From NCBI RefSeq assembly GCF_018070345.1, contig NZ_JAGPXX010000003.1:124001-188000 (forward strand): a stretch of 64,000 bases of DNA, in the 5' to 3' direction. The position numbers and the translations under genes are program-made. Shown piece after piece: positions 9,606 through 17,061 of this stretch (within the stretch, counting starts at the first letter, position 1; each line of letters opens with the position of its first letter). The DNA comes from Streptomyces sp. F63. Its GTDB lineage: Bacteria; Actinomycetota; Actinomycetes; Streptomycetales; Streptomycetaceae. The notes beneath the pieces were generated by a model that was not told the origin of the DNA, did not search any database, and worked only from the letters and a program-made list of their open reading frames with translations.

Positions 9606-11411
9606 TCACTGCTTCAGATAGAGCTTGTTCGGGTCGAGGCCGCTGAGGTCGTTGTTGTAGACCGCGCCGCCGATCTTCGAACCGCTGATCTGCATCTGCT
9701 TGTAGTAGTACGCCGGGACCACCGGAGTGACCTCCTCGACGATGTACGTGCCGAGTTCGAACCACTCCTCGGCGGCCTTCTCCGGGTCGGCGATGGCCGA
9801 GATGCGGTCGATCTCGGAGTTGATCTTCTCGTCGTTGACGTGCGAGTAGTTGTTCGCGCCGTCGGCGATCTTCCGGCCGTCGAACAGCGGCGGGATCACC
9901 GTCGACGAACTGACCCAGTCGTGGCCCCAGTTGCTGCGGTAGAGGTCGTAGCCGTTGTCGACCTTGCCGATCCGGTCGTAGTACGTGTCGGTCGGCAGTT
10001 CCTTGCGCTGCACGTCGAAGCCGGCCTTGCGCAGGGCGTCCGCGACGGCGACGGCCTCCTGCTGGCTCTCGTTGTCGTTGCGGAAGGCGAAGACCAGCTT
10101 CCTGTTCTCCTGGCCGGCCTCCTTCAGCAGTTCCCGCGCCTTCGCCGGGTCGCCGTTCGGCTTCGCCAGCTTGCCGAAGGGGTCGTAGCCCTTCTGGTAG
10201 CCGGGCAGCAGGGGGCTGATGACACCGCCCGCGAGCTCACCGCCCGCCGAGCCGCCGTACGGGGCCAGGATCGCCCGGAGCGGCAGGGCGTGGGCGATGG
10301 CCTGCCGGACCCGGTGGTCCTTGACCCGGTCCATGTTGATGGCGTAGGTGGCGACATAGCTCTGGTAGCCGGAGATGGTGCGCTTCTTGGCCTCCTCGTC
10401 GCGCAGCACCTGCGGGATGGTGCTCGCGTCCACCGAGTTGCTGAAGCTGGTGGCCCGCTGGTTCTCCCCGGTGTCGGAGAGGATGCGCTTGCTGGAGTCC
10501 TCGTACTGGTGGTTGAAGGTGATCTCGAACTTCTCCGGGTACTGGTGGCGCGCGGCGTCCGTGTCCGGGTCCCACTCGGCGTTGCGCACCAGCGTCATGG
10601 ACTTGCCGGGCTTGAACGACTGGATCCGGTACGGGCCGGAGGCCAGCGGGTCCTTGTCGTACTTCTCCCTGGTGTCCTCCTTCGCGGACACCACCCCGTA
10701 GCCCGCCATGCCCAGCGCGTAGGGCAGGTCGTTCTGCGGCTTCGCGAAGTGGAAGACCACCGTCTTGTCGTCCGGGGTCTCCAGGACCGAGTCCGGCAGG
10801 TGCTTCCCGCCGTACGGGCCGCCCGGCAGCAGGTCGCGGTACTGCGGGTCGTCCGCCATCCAGGACTGCACGAAGGCCGGGCCCTCCGTGATGAAGTCGG
10901 CGAACAGCCGCTCGAAGGTGTGGCGGACGTCCCGGGAGGTGATCGGCGAGCCGTCCTCGAAGCGGATGCCGTCCTTGAGGGTGTACGTCCAGGTCCTCCC
11001 GTCGTCCGAGCGGGTGCCGCTGTCGGTCGCGAGATCACCGACGACCGCGTACTCGCCCTTGTTGTCCATCTTGACGGTGGTCAGCCGGCGGTGGATGAGC
11101 GCCGCGAGCTTCCCCTCGTCCGAGACGTAGATCTGCGCCGGGTCCAGATGCGCGAAGCTGTCCCGCGCCAGTACCCGTATCGTGCCGCCCGGCTCGGCGC
11201 CCGCGATCGGTTCGGCCGGACCGGTCGACGCCTTGGCGTCGGCGAACGGCACGGGCGCCTGCGCCGTGGCGCCCTTGTCCTTGCCGCCTCCCTTGTCCCC
11301 GCCGCCTCCGCCGCCCTCGCTGCAGCCGGAGAGCAGCAGCGCCCCCGCCGCCAGCGCCACCACGGCGGCGCGCCCTCCGCGTGCCCGAATCCTGCTCATG
11401 GCCTGTCGCAC
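9606..11411 (-). CDS. bldKB: BldK-type oligopeptide-binding lipoprotein
   Basis: Family-5 substrate-binding lipoprotein of 601 residues, larger than most SBP_bac_5 proteins and the size I recall for BldKB. The signal peptide ends in the lipobox LSGC with Cys30, followed by a long Gly run and a Lys/Asp/Gly-rich linker before the folded domain. GTG 11411 has AAGGA 7 nt upstream; ATG 11399 is an alternative start. It sits between two permease genes, the characteristic bldK arrangement. In S. coelicolor the BldK importer takes up an extracellular peptide signal that commits the colony to aerial growth; that role here is inferred. Confidence 0.85.
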   Translation of the reverse strand: MRQAMSRIRARGGRAAVVALAAGALLLSGCSEGGGGGGDKGGGKDKGATAQAPVPFADAKASTGPAEPIAGAEPGGTIRVLARDSFAHLDPAQIYVSDEGKLAALIHRRLTTVKMDNKGEYAVVGDLATDSGTRSDDGRTWTYTLKDGIRFEDGSPITSRDVRHTFERLFADFITEGPAFVQSWMADDPQYRDLLPGGPYGGKHLPDSVLETPDDKTVVFHFAKPQNDLPYALGMAGYGVVSAKEDTREKYDKDPLASGPYRIQSFKPGKSMTLVRNAEWDPDTDAARHQYPEKFEITFNHQYEDSSKRILSDTGENQRATSFSNSVDASTIPQVLRDEEAKKRTISGYQSYVATYAINMDRVKDHRVRQAIAHALPLRAILAPYGGSAGGELAGGVISPLLPGYQKGYDPFGKLAKPNGDPAKARELLKEAGQENRKLVFAFRNDNESQQEAVAVADALRKAGFDVQRKELPTDTYYDRIGKVDNGYDLYRSNWGHDWVSSSTVIPPLFDGRKIADGANNYSHVNDEKINSEIDRISAIADPEKAAEEWFELGTYIVEEVTPVVPAYYYKQMQISGSKIGGAVYNNDLSGLDPNKLYLKQ

Positions 11412-11474
11412 CTGCCCGTCCTTGAGTGGTGGCCTGTGGTTCGCCGCCCGGTGTACGCAGCCGGGCCCGCTTCG

Positions 11475-12539
11475 TCAGTGCCGGGTCTTGGGGTCGAACG
11501 CGTCCCGGACCGAATCCCCGAGCAGGTTGAAGGCGACGATGAAGAGCACCATCGCGCCGCCCGGGAAGAACATGTAGGTGAAGTCGTTCTCGAAGACCTG
11601 GGCGCCGGTGGCGAACATCCGGCCCCAGTCCGGGGTGGGTTCGATGAATCCGACCCCGAGAAAGGAGAGCCCGGCGGCCGCGGTCACGAAATTCGGCAGC
11701 ATCAGCGTGCTCTGCACCAGAATCGGGGTGACCACATTGGGGAGCAGTTCCCGGCGGATGATCCGCCACGGGGAGGCGCCGCTCACCCGGGCCGCCTCCA
11801 CGAACTCCCGCTCCCGCAGCGACAGCACCGTGCCGCGCAGGATGCGCGCCAGGCTCATCCAGCCCAGGAACCAGAGCACCAGCACCATCGCCACCGCCCG
11901 GACCCAGGTCGGTGTCTCATCGGTGTCGGCCACGAACAGCGCGACCACGATGGGCATGAAGGCCACGAAGAACAACTGGTTGGGAAAGGCCATCAGCAGA
12001 TCGATGGTGCGGCCGATGAGGAAGTCCGTGCGGCCGCCCAGATAACCCGCCGCCACGCCCAGTACGATCGCGGTCAGCGTGGCCAGCACCGTCACCGCGA
12101 CCGCGACCAGCAGCGAGGTGCGGATGCCGTAGAGCAGCTGGGTGAAGACGTCCCGGCCCAGGATCGGTTCGATACCGAACCAGAATTCCCCGGAGATGCC
12201 GCCGTTCGGCGCGATCGGATAGCCGAACTCGTTGAGCAGCCCGTCCCGCAGCTGCCCGTAGCGGGTGTACGGGTCCTTGCCGTAGAAGTGGGAGATCACC
12301 GGCGCGAGCAGGCCCGCGGCGAAGAAGAACAGCACCACACCGGCGGACGCCATCCCGGCGCGGTCGCGGCGGAAGCGCCGCCACATCAACTGGCCGGGGG
12401 AGCGCCCGGCCGGCACCCCCCGGGCCGGGGCACCGTACTCCGGCGGCCCGTCCCCGGCCGCCGCGCCCGGGCCGCCGGCGGATCCGGAGGGTAAGGGATC
12501 ACCCGTACCGGCCGCCGCGGCCTTCGATAAGCTCGTCAT
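11475..12539 (-). CDS. bldKA: BldK-type oligopeptide importer permease (DppC class), two TTA codons
   Basis: First gene of the operon, a permease of 354 residues with a long Gly/Pro-rich cytoplasmic N-terminus, a membrane helix around residues 64-85, and an EAA loop AARVSGASPWRIIRRELLPN. The start is ATG 12539. Codon 4 (bases 12530-12528) and codon 16 (12494-12492) are both TTA, the leucine codon read only by the developmentally regulated bldA tRNA in Streptomyces. I found no other in-frame TTA in the window. Translation of the importer should therefore depend on bldA. The gene ends 63 bases before the SBP start. Confidence 0.85.
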   Translation of the reverse strand: MTSLSKAAAAGTGDPLPSGSAGGPGAAAGDGPPEYGAPARGVPAGRSPGQLMWRRFRRDRAGMASAGVVLFFFAAGLLAPVISHFYGKDPYTRYGQLRDGLLNEFGYPIAPNGGISGEFWFGIEPILGRDVFTQLLYGIRTSLLVAVAVTVLATLTAIVLGVAAGYLGGRTDFLIGRTIDLLMAFPNQLFFVAFMPIVVALFVADTDETPTWVRAVAMVLVLWFLGWMSLARILRGTVLSLREREFVEAARVSGASPWRIIRRELLPNVVTPILVQSTLMLPNFVTAAAGLSFLGVGFIEPTPDWGRMFATGAQVFENDFTYMFFPGGAMVLFIVAFNLLGDSVRDAFDPKTRH

Positions 12540-12606
12540 CGCCTGGGCCCCCGCTGGTCACGTCTGCCGTCGAACTGGTCTGTACCGATTCCCTGACGTG
12601 ATCGCG

Positions 12607-12635
12607 ACTTTGCAGCGCAGCCCCCGCCCAGTCAA
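12607..12635 (-). promoter_or_regulatory. Vegetative-type promoter for bldKABCDE
   Basis: Reading the minus strand, TTGACT (12635-12630), a 17-bp spacer and CAAAGT (12612-12607) resemble an HrdB promoter, though the -10 has C rather than T at its first position. Initiation would fall near 12600 and give a leader of about 60 nt before ATG 12539. Confidence 0.5.
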
Positions 12636-12851
12636 GAGGGCGCCCGGCCTCAAAAGGCGCCGCCCCCGCATCGTGGGAAAAGGTTTTACATACTGAGGTC
12701 GGCGTGTGCTTGACGGGGCCCCGCACCGCCGGACATTCCCGCCGGAAACGCCGTCAAGCGCGTTAACACCGGGGCAACTTGCCGGAAGCAGCCCCGATAT
12801 GCACGGGCGGCAGGCTGAACGGTGTACGGCCGTGCGGGTGCCGTAGAACCG

Positions 12852-12879
12852 GCCGGGGCGGTCCGCGGACCGCCCCGGC
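12852..12879 (-). terminator. Terminator of the S9 peptidase gene
   Basis: A 28-base perfect palindrome (13-bp arms GCCGGGGCGGTCC / GGACCGCCCCGGC around GC) begins 10 bases past the peptidase stop codon in the direction of transcription. Strong GC-rich stem without a T-run, typical for Streptomyces. Confidence 0.7.
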
Positions 12880-12888
12880 TGGCGGCGG

Positions 12889-15012
12889 TCAGACCAGGCC
12901 CAGCGAGCGGCGGAGGAAGTCCGCCTGGAGCAGCAGCAGATTCTCCGCGACCTGCTCCTGCGGGGTCATGTGCGTCACCCCGGAGAGCGGCAGCACCTCG
13001 TGCCGGCGGCCGGCCGCCAGCAGCGCCGAGGACAGCCGCAGACTGTGCGCGGCCACCACGTTGTCGTCCGCGAGCCCGTGGATCACCATCAGCGGCCGGT
13101 GCTGCCCGGCCGCCCCGGACAGCTCCCCGTCCCCGGTGATCAGCGAGTTGGCGTCGTACACCTCCGGCCGCTCGCCGGGGTGGCCGAGATAGCGCTCGGT
13201 GTAGTGGGTGTCGTAGAGCCGCCAGTCGGTGACGGGCGCCCCGGCGACGCCCGCGTGGAAGACGTCCGGGCGGCGCAGCACCGCGAGCGCCGCCAGATAG
13301 CCGCCGTACGACCAGCCGCGGACGGCCACCCGTCCCAGATCGAGCGGGAAGCTCCTGGCCAGCCCGTGCAGCGCCGCCACCTGGTCGTCGAGGGTGACCC
13401 CGGCGACGTCGTGCGCGATCGCCTTCTCCCAGGCCGGTGAGCGGCCCGGCGTCCCGCGGCCGTCGGCGACGACCACCGCGAAGCCCTGGTCGGCGAACCA
13501 CTGCGAGGTCAGATGGGCGTTGTGGGCGGCGACGACGCGCTGGCCGTGCGGACCGCCGTACGGGTCCATCAGCACCGGCAGCGGGCCGTCCCCGTCCCGG
13601 TAGCCGGTGGGCAGCAGCACGGCGCACGGGATCCGGCGGTCCCCGGATTCGGTGAGCCGCACATGCGCCGTCAGCACCGGCTGCTCCGCCAGCGACATGA
13701 CCGTCCCGGCCGGCGCGCCGTCCCGGTACAGCCGCACCGCCGCACCGCTGTGGTCGAGGCCCGCCGACGCCAGCACGGTCACCGCTCCCGAGCGGACGGC
13801 CGAGTGCACCCCGGGGCCCTCCGAGATCCGCTCCACGCCGAGCTCGCTGACCCGGTGCACATGGATCTCGCCGGTCTCCGGCGCGGCCGCCTCCGGCCCC
13901 GCGGAGGCCGTCACCAGCACATCGTCCGCGGAGACGTCGAGCACCGCCCGGATGTGCAGCTGCGGCCCGGTCAGCGGGCGGTCGCCCACCATCAGCACCC
14001 GCGCGCCGCCCTCGTCGGCGATCCGCACCAGCCGGCCGTCCGGCGTCCACGCCGGCACCCCCCGGAAGAGGTCGAGCCAGACCGGGTCCTCGTCGGCGTG
14101 CAGCAGCCGGGTGGCGCCCGTCTCCGGGTCGGCCGCGAGATACAGCTGGGAGCGCTGGTCGCGGGCCTGCACCAGCAGCAGCGGCGGCCCGGCCGCCGAC
14201 CAGTGCACCCGCGCCAGGTACGGATAGCGCTCCCGGTCCCACTCCACCGGCACGCGCGAGCCGTCGAGACCGGTGAAGGCGAGCGTCACCTCCGCGTTCT
14301 CCGTCCCCGCGGCGGGATACGCCACCTCGGCCGGCTCCCGGCCGGGATGCGCCGGATCGGCGATCCACCAGCGGCGCACCGGCGTCCCGTCCACCCGCGC
14401 CACCAGCAGCCGGTCGCTCTCCGGCGACCACCAGAAGCCCCGGGAGCGGTCCATCTCCTCCGCGGCGGCGAACTCCGCCAGACCGTAGGTGATCCGGTCG
14501 TGCTCCGGCCCGGCCAGCACCCGGGCGCCGGAGCCGTCGGCGGCGACGACGCGCAGGGCGCCGTTCGCGACCCACGCGATGTGCCGTCCGTCCGGCGACG
14601 GGCGGGGATCGACCACCGGGCCCGCCACCGGGAGCTCGCGCGCGGTCCCGGCCCGCAGCTCGGCCGCGAACAGCCGCCCGGAGAGCGCGAAGGCGGCCAG
14701 CTCGACGGCACCGTCGACCGCGTAGCCGACGACCCCGGCCGAACCCTCCCGGCTCCGCTCCCGGCGTGCCCGCTCCTCCGGGGGCAGCCGCTCCTCGCCG
14801 CCGCCGAGCAGCGCCGCCGGATCGGCCGCGATCCGTTCCGTTCCCTCGCCGAGATCGTGCACCCACAGCAGATGGGTCCGGTCGGTGCCGGAGCGGGACC
14901 GCAGGAAGACGAGGCGGGTGCCGTCGGGCGACACGGTGAAGGAGCGCGGCGCGCCCAGGCTGAAGCGCTGGGTTCTGGCATGCTGCCGCGGAAACGAGAG
15001 CTGTCCGTCCAT
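12889..15012 (-). CDS. S9 family peptidase (dipeptidyl-peptidase IV / prolyl oligopeptidase type)
   Basis: Serine peptidase of 707 residues with no signal peptide, so cytoplasmic. The N-terminal ~450 residues look like a DPP-IV beta-propeller (repeated WxxDG, SPDG and TPDG blade motifs). The C-terminal alpha/beta-hydrolase domain has nucleophile Ser568 in GWSYGGY, acidic residue in HGLADDN (Asp649/650) and His681 in GVTHMTP. It would trim short peptides, often after proline. Its gene lies divergently beside the small membrane-protein gene and back to back with bldK; a peptide importer next to an intracellular peptidase suggests, but does not prove, peptide catabolism. Start ATG 15012; no other start fits better. 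Confidence 0.9.
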   Translation of the reverse strand: MDGQLSFPRQHARTQRFSLGAPRSFTVSPDGTRLVFLRSRSGTDRTHLLWVHDLGEGTERIAADPAALLGGGEERLPPEERARRERSREGSAGVVGYAVDGAVELAAFALSGRLFAAELRAGTARELPVAGPVVDPRPSPDGRHIAWVANGALRVVAADGSGARVLAGPEHDRITYGLAEFAAAEEMDRSRGFWWSPESDRLLVARVDGTPVRRWWIADPAHPGREPAEVAYPAAGTENAEVTLAFTGLDGSRVPVEWDRERYPYLARVHWSAAGPPLLLVQARDQRSQLYLAADPETGATRLLHADEDPVWLDLFRGVPAWTPDGRLVRIADEGGARVLMVGDRPLTGPQLHIRAVLDVSADDVLVTASAGPEAAAPETGEIHVHRVSELGVERISEGPGVHSAVRSGAVTVLASAGLDHSGAAVRLYRDGAPAGTVMSLAEQPVLTAHVRLTESGDRRIPCAVLLPTGYRDGDGPLPVLMDPYGGPHGQRVVAAHNAHLTSQWFADQGFAVVVADGRGTPGRSPAWEKAIAHDVAGVTLDDQVAALHGLARSFPLDLGRVAVRGWSYGGYLAALAVLRRPDVFHAGVAGAPVTDWRLYDTHYTERYLGHPGERPEVYDANSLITGDGELSGAAGQHRPLMVIHGLADDNVVAAHSLRLSSALLAAGRRHEVLPLSGVTHMTPQEQVAENLLLLQADFLRRSLGLV

Positions 15013-15312
15013 GCGGAGACCCTACGTGCCGGGCCCCGCCCGGCCGAGTCCCCGCACCGCTCCCGCGCCGCCCTCGCGGCTGCTCCCGTGCCGCCTCCCG
15101 CACGGCCCCGACCGGCGGCCGCCGCGCTCCGGGCGTACGCCCGGTGGACCCGAAGGGCGCCTGGTCCGTGCGCCCCTTCTCTGCTGCGATGCACCCGCTC
15201 GTGCGCAGGAACGGATCGTTATGATCTGTTGCGCATCATGGGTAACCACACTGTGGCGCCCGTGCGTTACCCCTCGTCGCCCCGACCGCACATACCTTGG
15301 AGGTGAACCGCC
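15013..15312. other. 300-bp divergent intergenic region
   Basis: Lies between the divergent peptidase and small membrane-protein genes. A -10-like TATGAT is at 15220-15225. An inverted repeat GGGTAAC (15240-15246) / GTTACCC (15266-15272) encloses a second dyad, CCACA-c-TGTGG (15246-15256). These nested dyads make a candidate operator for the plus-strand gene. No coding potential is evident. Confidence 0.5.
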
Positions 15313-15507
15313 GTGGCACTCTCGATTTCGGTGGTGGTGCTGCTGGCGATCATCGTCTTCCTGCTGGTCCGGAAATCCGGACTGAAGGCCGGACACGCGG
15401 TGGTCTGCATGCTGTTGGGCTTCTACCTGGCCAGTTCCTCGGTGGCCCCGACCATCAGTGAGCTGACCAACAACGTCGCCGGGATGATCGGGGGGCTGAA
15501 GTTCTGA
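15313..15507 (+). CDS. Small two-helix membrane protein of unknown function
   Basis: A 64-residue protein starting at GTG 15313 behind a strong GGAGGTG about 8 nt upstream. Two hydrophobic segments (residues about 3-19 and 28-46) are separated by a short basic loop RKSGLKAG, suggesting a helical hairpin in the membrane. I do not recognise a domain; similar short proteins occur upstream of mshB in other Streptomyces, as far as I recall. The stop is 36 bases before the mshB start, but mshB appears to have its own leaderless promoter. Confidence 0.75.
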   Translation: MALSISVVVLLAIIVFLLVRKSGLKAGHAVVCMLLGFYLASSSVAPTISELTNNVAGMIGGLKF

Positions 15508-15530
15508 CGGCCCGGCGTCGTTTTCGCTCG

Positions 15531-15536
15531 TACGCT
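15531..15536 (+). promoter_or_regulatory. Leaderless -10 box of mshB
   Basis: TACGCT ends 7 bases before ATG 15544 and there is no Shine-Dalgarno, so the transcript probably begins at the A of the start codon. No convincing -35 box. Confidence 0.5.
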
Positions 15537-15543
15537 GTAGCGC

Positions 15544-16491
15544 ATGACTGACCTGCCCTCTCCAGGCCGTGGGCGGGCGCTGCCCGCCCGCCGTCTGCTG
15601 CTGGTGCACGCGCACCCGGACGACGAGACCATCAACAACGGCGCCACCATGGCCAAGTACGCCTCCGAAGGGGTGCATGTCACCCTCGTGACCTGCACCC
15701 TGGGCGAGGAGGGCGAAGTCATCCCCCCGGGGCTCGCGGATCTGACGGCCGAGCGCGACGACGCCCTCGGTCCGCACCGGGCGGGGGAACTCGCGGCCGC
15801 GATGGCCGAACTGGGCGTCACCGACCACCGGTTCCTCGGCGGGCGCGGCCGCTACCGCGACTCCGGCATGATGGGCCTGGAGCAGAACCGCCGCCCACGG
15901 GCCTTCTGGCGGGCCGACACCGATGAGGCGGCCGCGCACCTCGTCGAGGTGGTGCGGGAGATCCGGCCGCAGGTCCTGGTCACCTACGATCCCGGCGGCG
16001 GCTACGGCCACCCCGACCACATCCAGGCGCACCGCGTCGCCATGCGGGCCGCCGCTCTCGCCTCCGAGCGGGCCTACCGCCGCGACCTCGGCGAGCCGCA
16101 CACCATCCGGAAGGTCTACTGGAACTGCCTGCCGCGGCCGGTGGTGGAGGAGCGGCTGGCGGAGCTGCGGACGGCCCCCACCCGGCCGTTCCCCGGCGTC
16201 GCGGAAGTGCGGGACCTGCCCGGGGTCGTGGAGGAGGAGCAGGTCACGACGGTCGTCGACGGCGGCAAGTGGGCCGGGCGGAAGGCGGCGGCCCTGCGGG
16301 CGCACGCCACCCAGATCGCCGTCCCGGACGGCGAGGACTGCTTCGCCCTCTCGAACGGCCTCGCGCAGCCGCTGCTGGCCACCGAGTACTACCGCCTGGT
16401 CCAGGGGCCGGCGGAGAACGGGCTGCCGGCGGGCGACCGACCGGAAACCGACCTCTTCTCGGGCCTTCGGGATGCCGGGGAGGGCCGGTGA
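15544..16491 (+). CDS. mshB: N-acetyl-1-D-myo-inositol-2-amino-2-deoxy-alpha-D-glucopyranoside deacetylase MshB
   Basis: Zinc deacetylase of 315 residues (PIG-L/LmbE family) that removes acetate from GlcNAc-inositol in the second enzymatic stage of mycothiol biosynthesis, in the cytoplasm. The motif AHPDDE places zinc ligands at His24 and Asp27 and the general base at Asp26. GYGHPDH gives His156 (catalytic) and His159 (third zinc ligand), matching His13, Asp16, Asp15, His144 and His147 of the mycobacterial enzyme as I recall it. The variant [14 protein letters not shown], rather than the DESSKG type, favours MshB over the amidase Mca. The start appears leaderless. Its stop overlaps the next start (GTGA). 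Confidence 0.88.
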   Translation: MTDLPSPGRGRALPARRLLLVHAHPDDETINNGATMAKYASEGVHVTLVTCTLGEEGEVIPPGLADLTAERDDALGPHRAGELAAAMAELGVTDHRFLGGRGRYRDSGMMGLEQNRRPRAFWRADTDEAAAHLVEVVREIRPQVLVTYDPGGGYGHPDHIQAHRVAMRAAALASERAYRRDLGEPHTIRKVYWNCLPRPVVEERLAELRTAPTRPFPGVAEVRDLPGVVEEEQVTTVVDGGKWAGRKAAALRAHATQIAVPDGEDCFALSNGLAQPLLATEYYRLVQGPAENGLPAGDRPETDLFSGLRDAGEGR

Positions 16492-16856
16492 GCGCCGGGC
16501 GTCTCGCCGCGTACGGCGTTCTCGCGCTGCTCGGCGGCCTGACCGGCGCGGCGGGCGCGGTCGTCCAGGGCGCCTGGTTCCCGGCCGGATTGCTGCTGGC
16601 CCTGCTGGCCGTCGGCGCCCTCTGCTACGGCGGTTTGCTGGCCACCGGGACCCGCATCGGCCCGGGCGCGGCGGCCGCCGGCTGGCTGCTCGCCGTGATG
16701 GCGCTGACCACGTCCCGTCCGGAGGGCGACTTCCTGTTCGGATCGGGGGTGGGCTCGTATCTCTTCCTGCTGGGCGGGATGTTGACCGCTGTGATCTGCA
16801 CCACTCTGCCCGTGCTTCCCCCACCGGCCCCGCCGGCCAAGCCACTTGGCGGCTGA
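16488..16856 (+). CDS. DUF6113-type small membrane protein
   Basis: A 122-residue protein starting at GTG 16488 in a 4-base overlap with the mshB stop, hence translationally coupled to it. Four hydrophobic segments (about residues 5-26, 30-50, 58-74 and 86-108) and a Pro-rich C-terminal tail indicate an integral membrane protein. I recall this family as DUF6113, conserved next to mshB in Streptomyces. Coupling to mshB hints at a link with mycothiol metabolism, but nothing in the sequence shows a biochemical role. Confidence 0.75.
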   Translation: MSAGRLAAYGVLALLGGLTGAAGAVVQGAWFPAGLLLALLAVGALCYGGLLATGTRIGPGAAAAGWLLAVMALTTSRPEGDFLFGSGVGSYLFLLGGMLTAVICTTLPVLPPPAPPAKPLGG

Positions 16857-16961
16857 CGCGCCGGCGGGCGGAGCGCGCGGGATCCCCTGCCGGGGCGCCG
16901 ATACGACGGTCGCGGTATGAGCGCGGGCATCGGCCAGTATGGTGGTAGCGCCGCCGAGCTC

Positions 16962-16979
16962 CCCTGCCCTACGGCAGGG
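16962..16979 (+). promoter_or_regulatory. Leader hairpin upstream of the YoaR-like gene
   Basis: CCCTGCC-ctac-GGCAGGG forms a perfect 7-bp stem with a tetraloop, 83 bases before the TTG start. A TATGGT -10-like box lies upstream at 16938-16943, so the hairpin would be in the 5' untranslated region or act as an operator just after the transcription start. Confidence 0.45.
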
Positions 16980-17061
16980 AGAACCCCCGCCCGCGGCCTC
17001 CGGCACGGGGGGAGCCCAGTGCGAGTGCTACGGGCGGCGGAGCCAACCGGGAGAACCAGCT

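Larger units (their letters stand above)
12540..12888. other. 349-bp intergenic region upstream of bldKA
   Basis: Noncoding. It holds the bldKA promoter candidate (12607-12635) and an AT-richer stretch, gggaaaaggttttacatact, at 12676-12695. A widely spaced inverted repeat CTTGACGG (12709-12716) / CCGTCAAG (12751-12758) could be a regulator site. The S9 peptidase terminator lies at 12852-12879. I did not find a clear AdpA consensus by eye. Confidence 0.6.

Noticed and set aside
7230..12494. A 1,754-codon plus-strand open frame antisense to bldK
   Set aside because: It is the antisense shadow of five well-supported genes. Its composition (His/Arg/Gly/Asp-rich) reflects GC3 bias on the other strand and it has no domain or ribosome site.
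12709..12758. Terminator formed by the CTTGACGG/CCGTCAAG inverted repeat
   Set aside because: The arms are 8 bp with a 34-base separation and lie upstream of a promoter, not after a gene; an operator is as likely and neither is proven.
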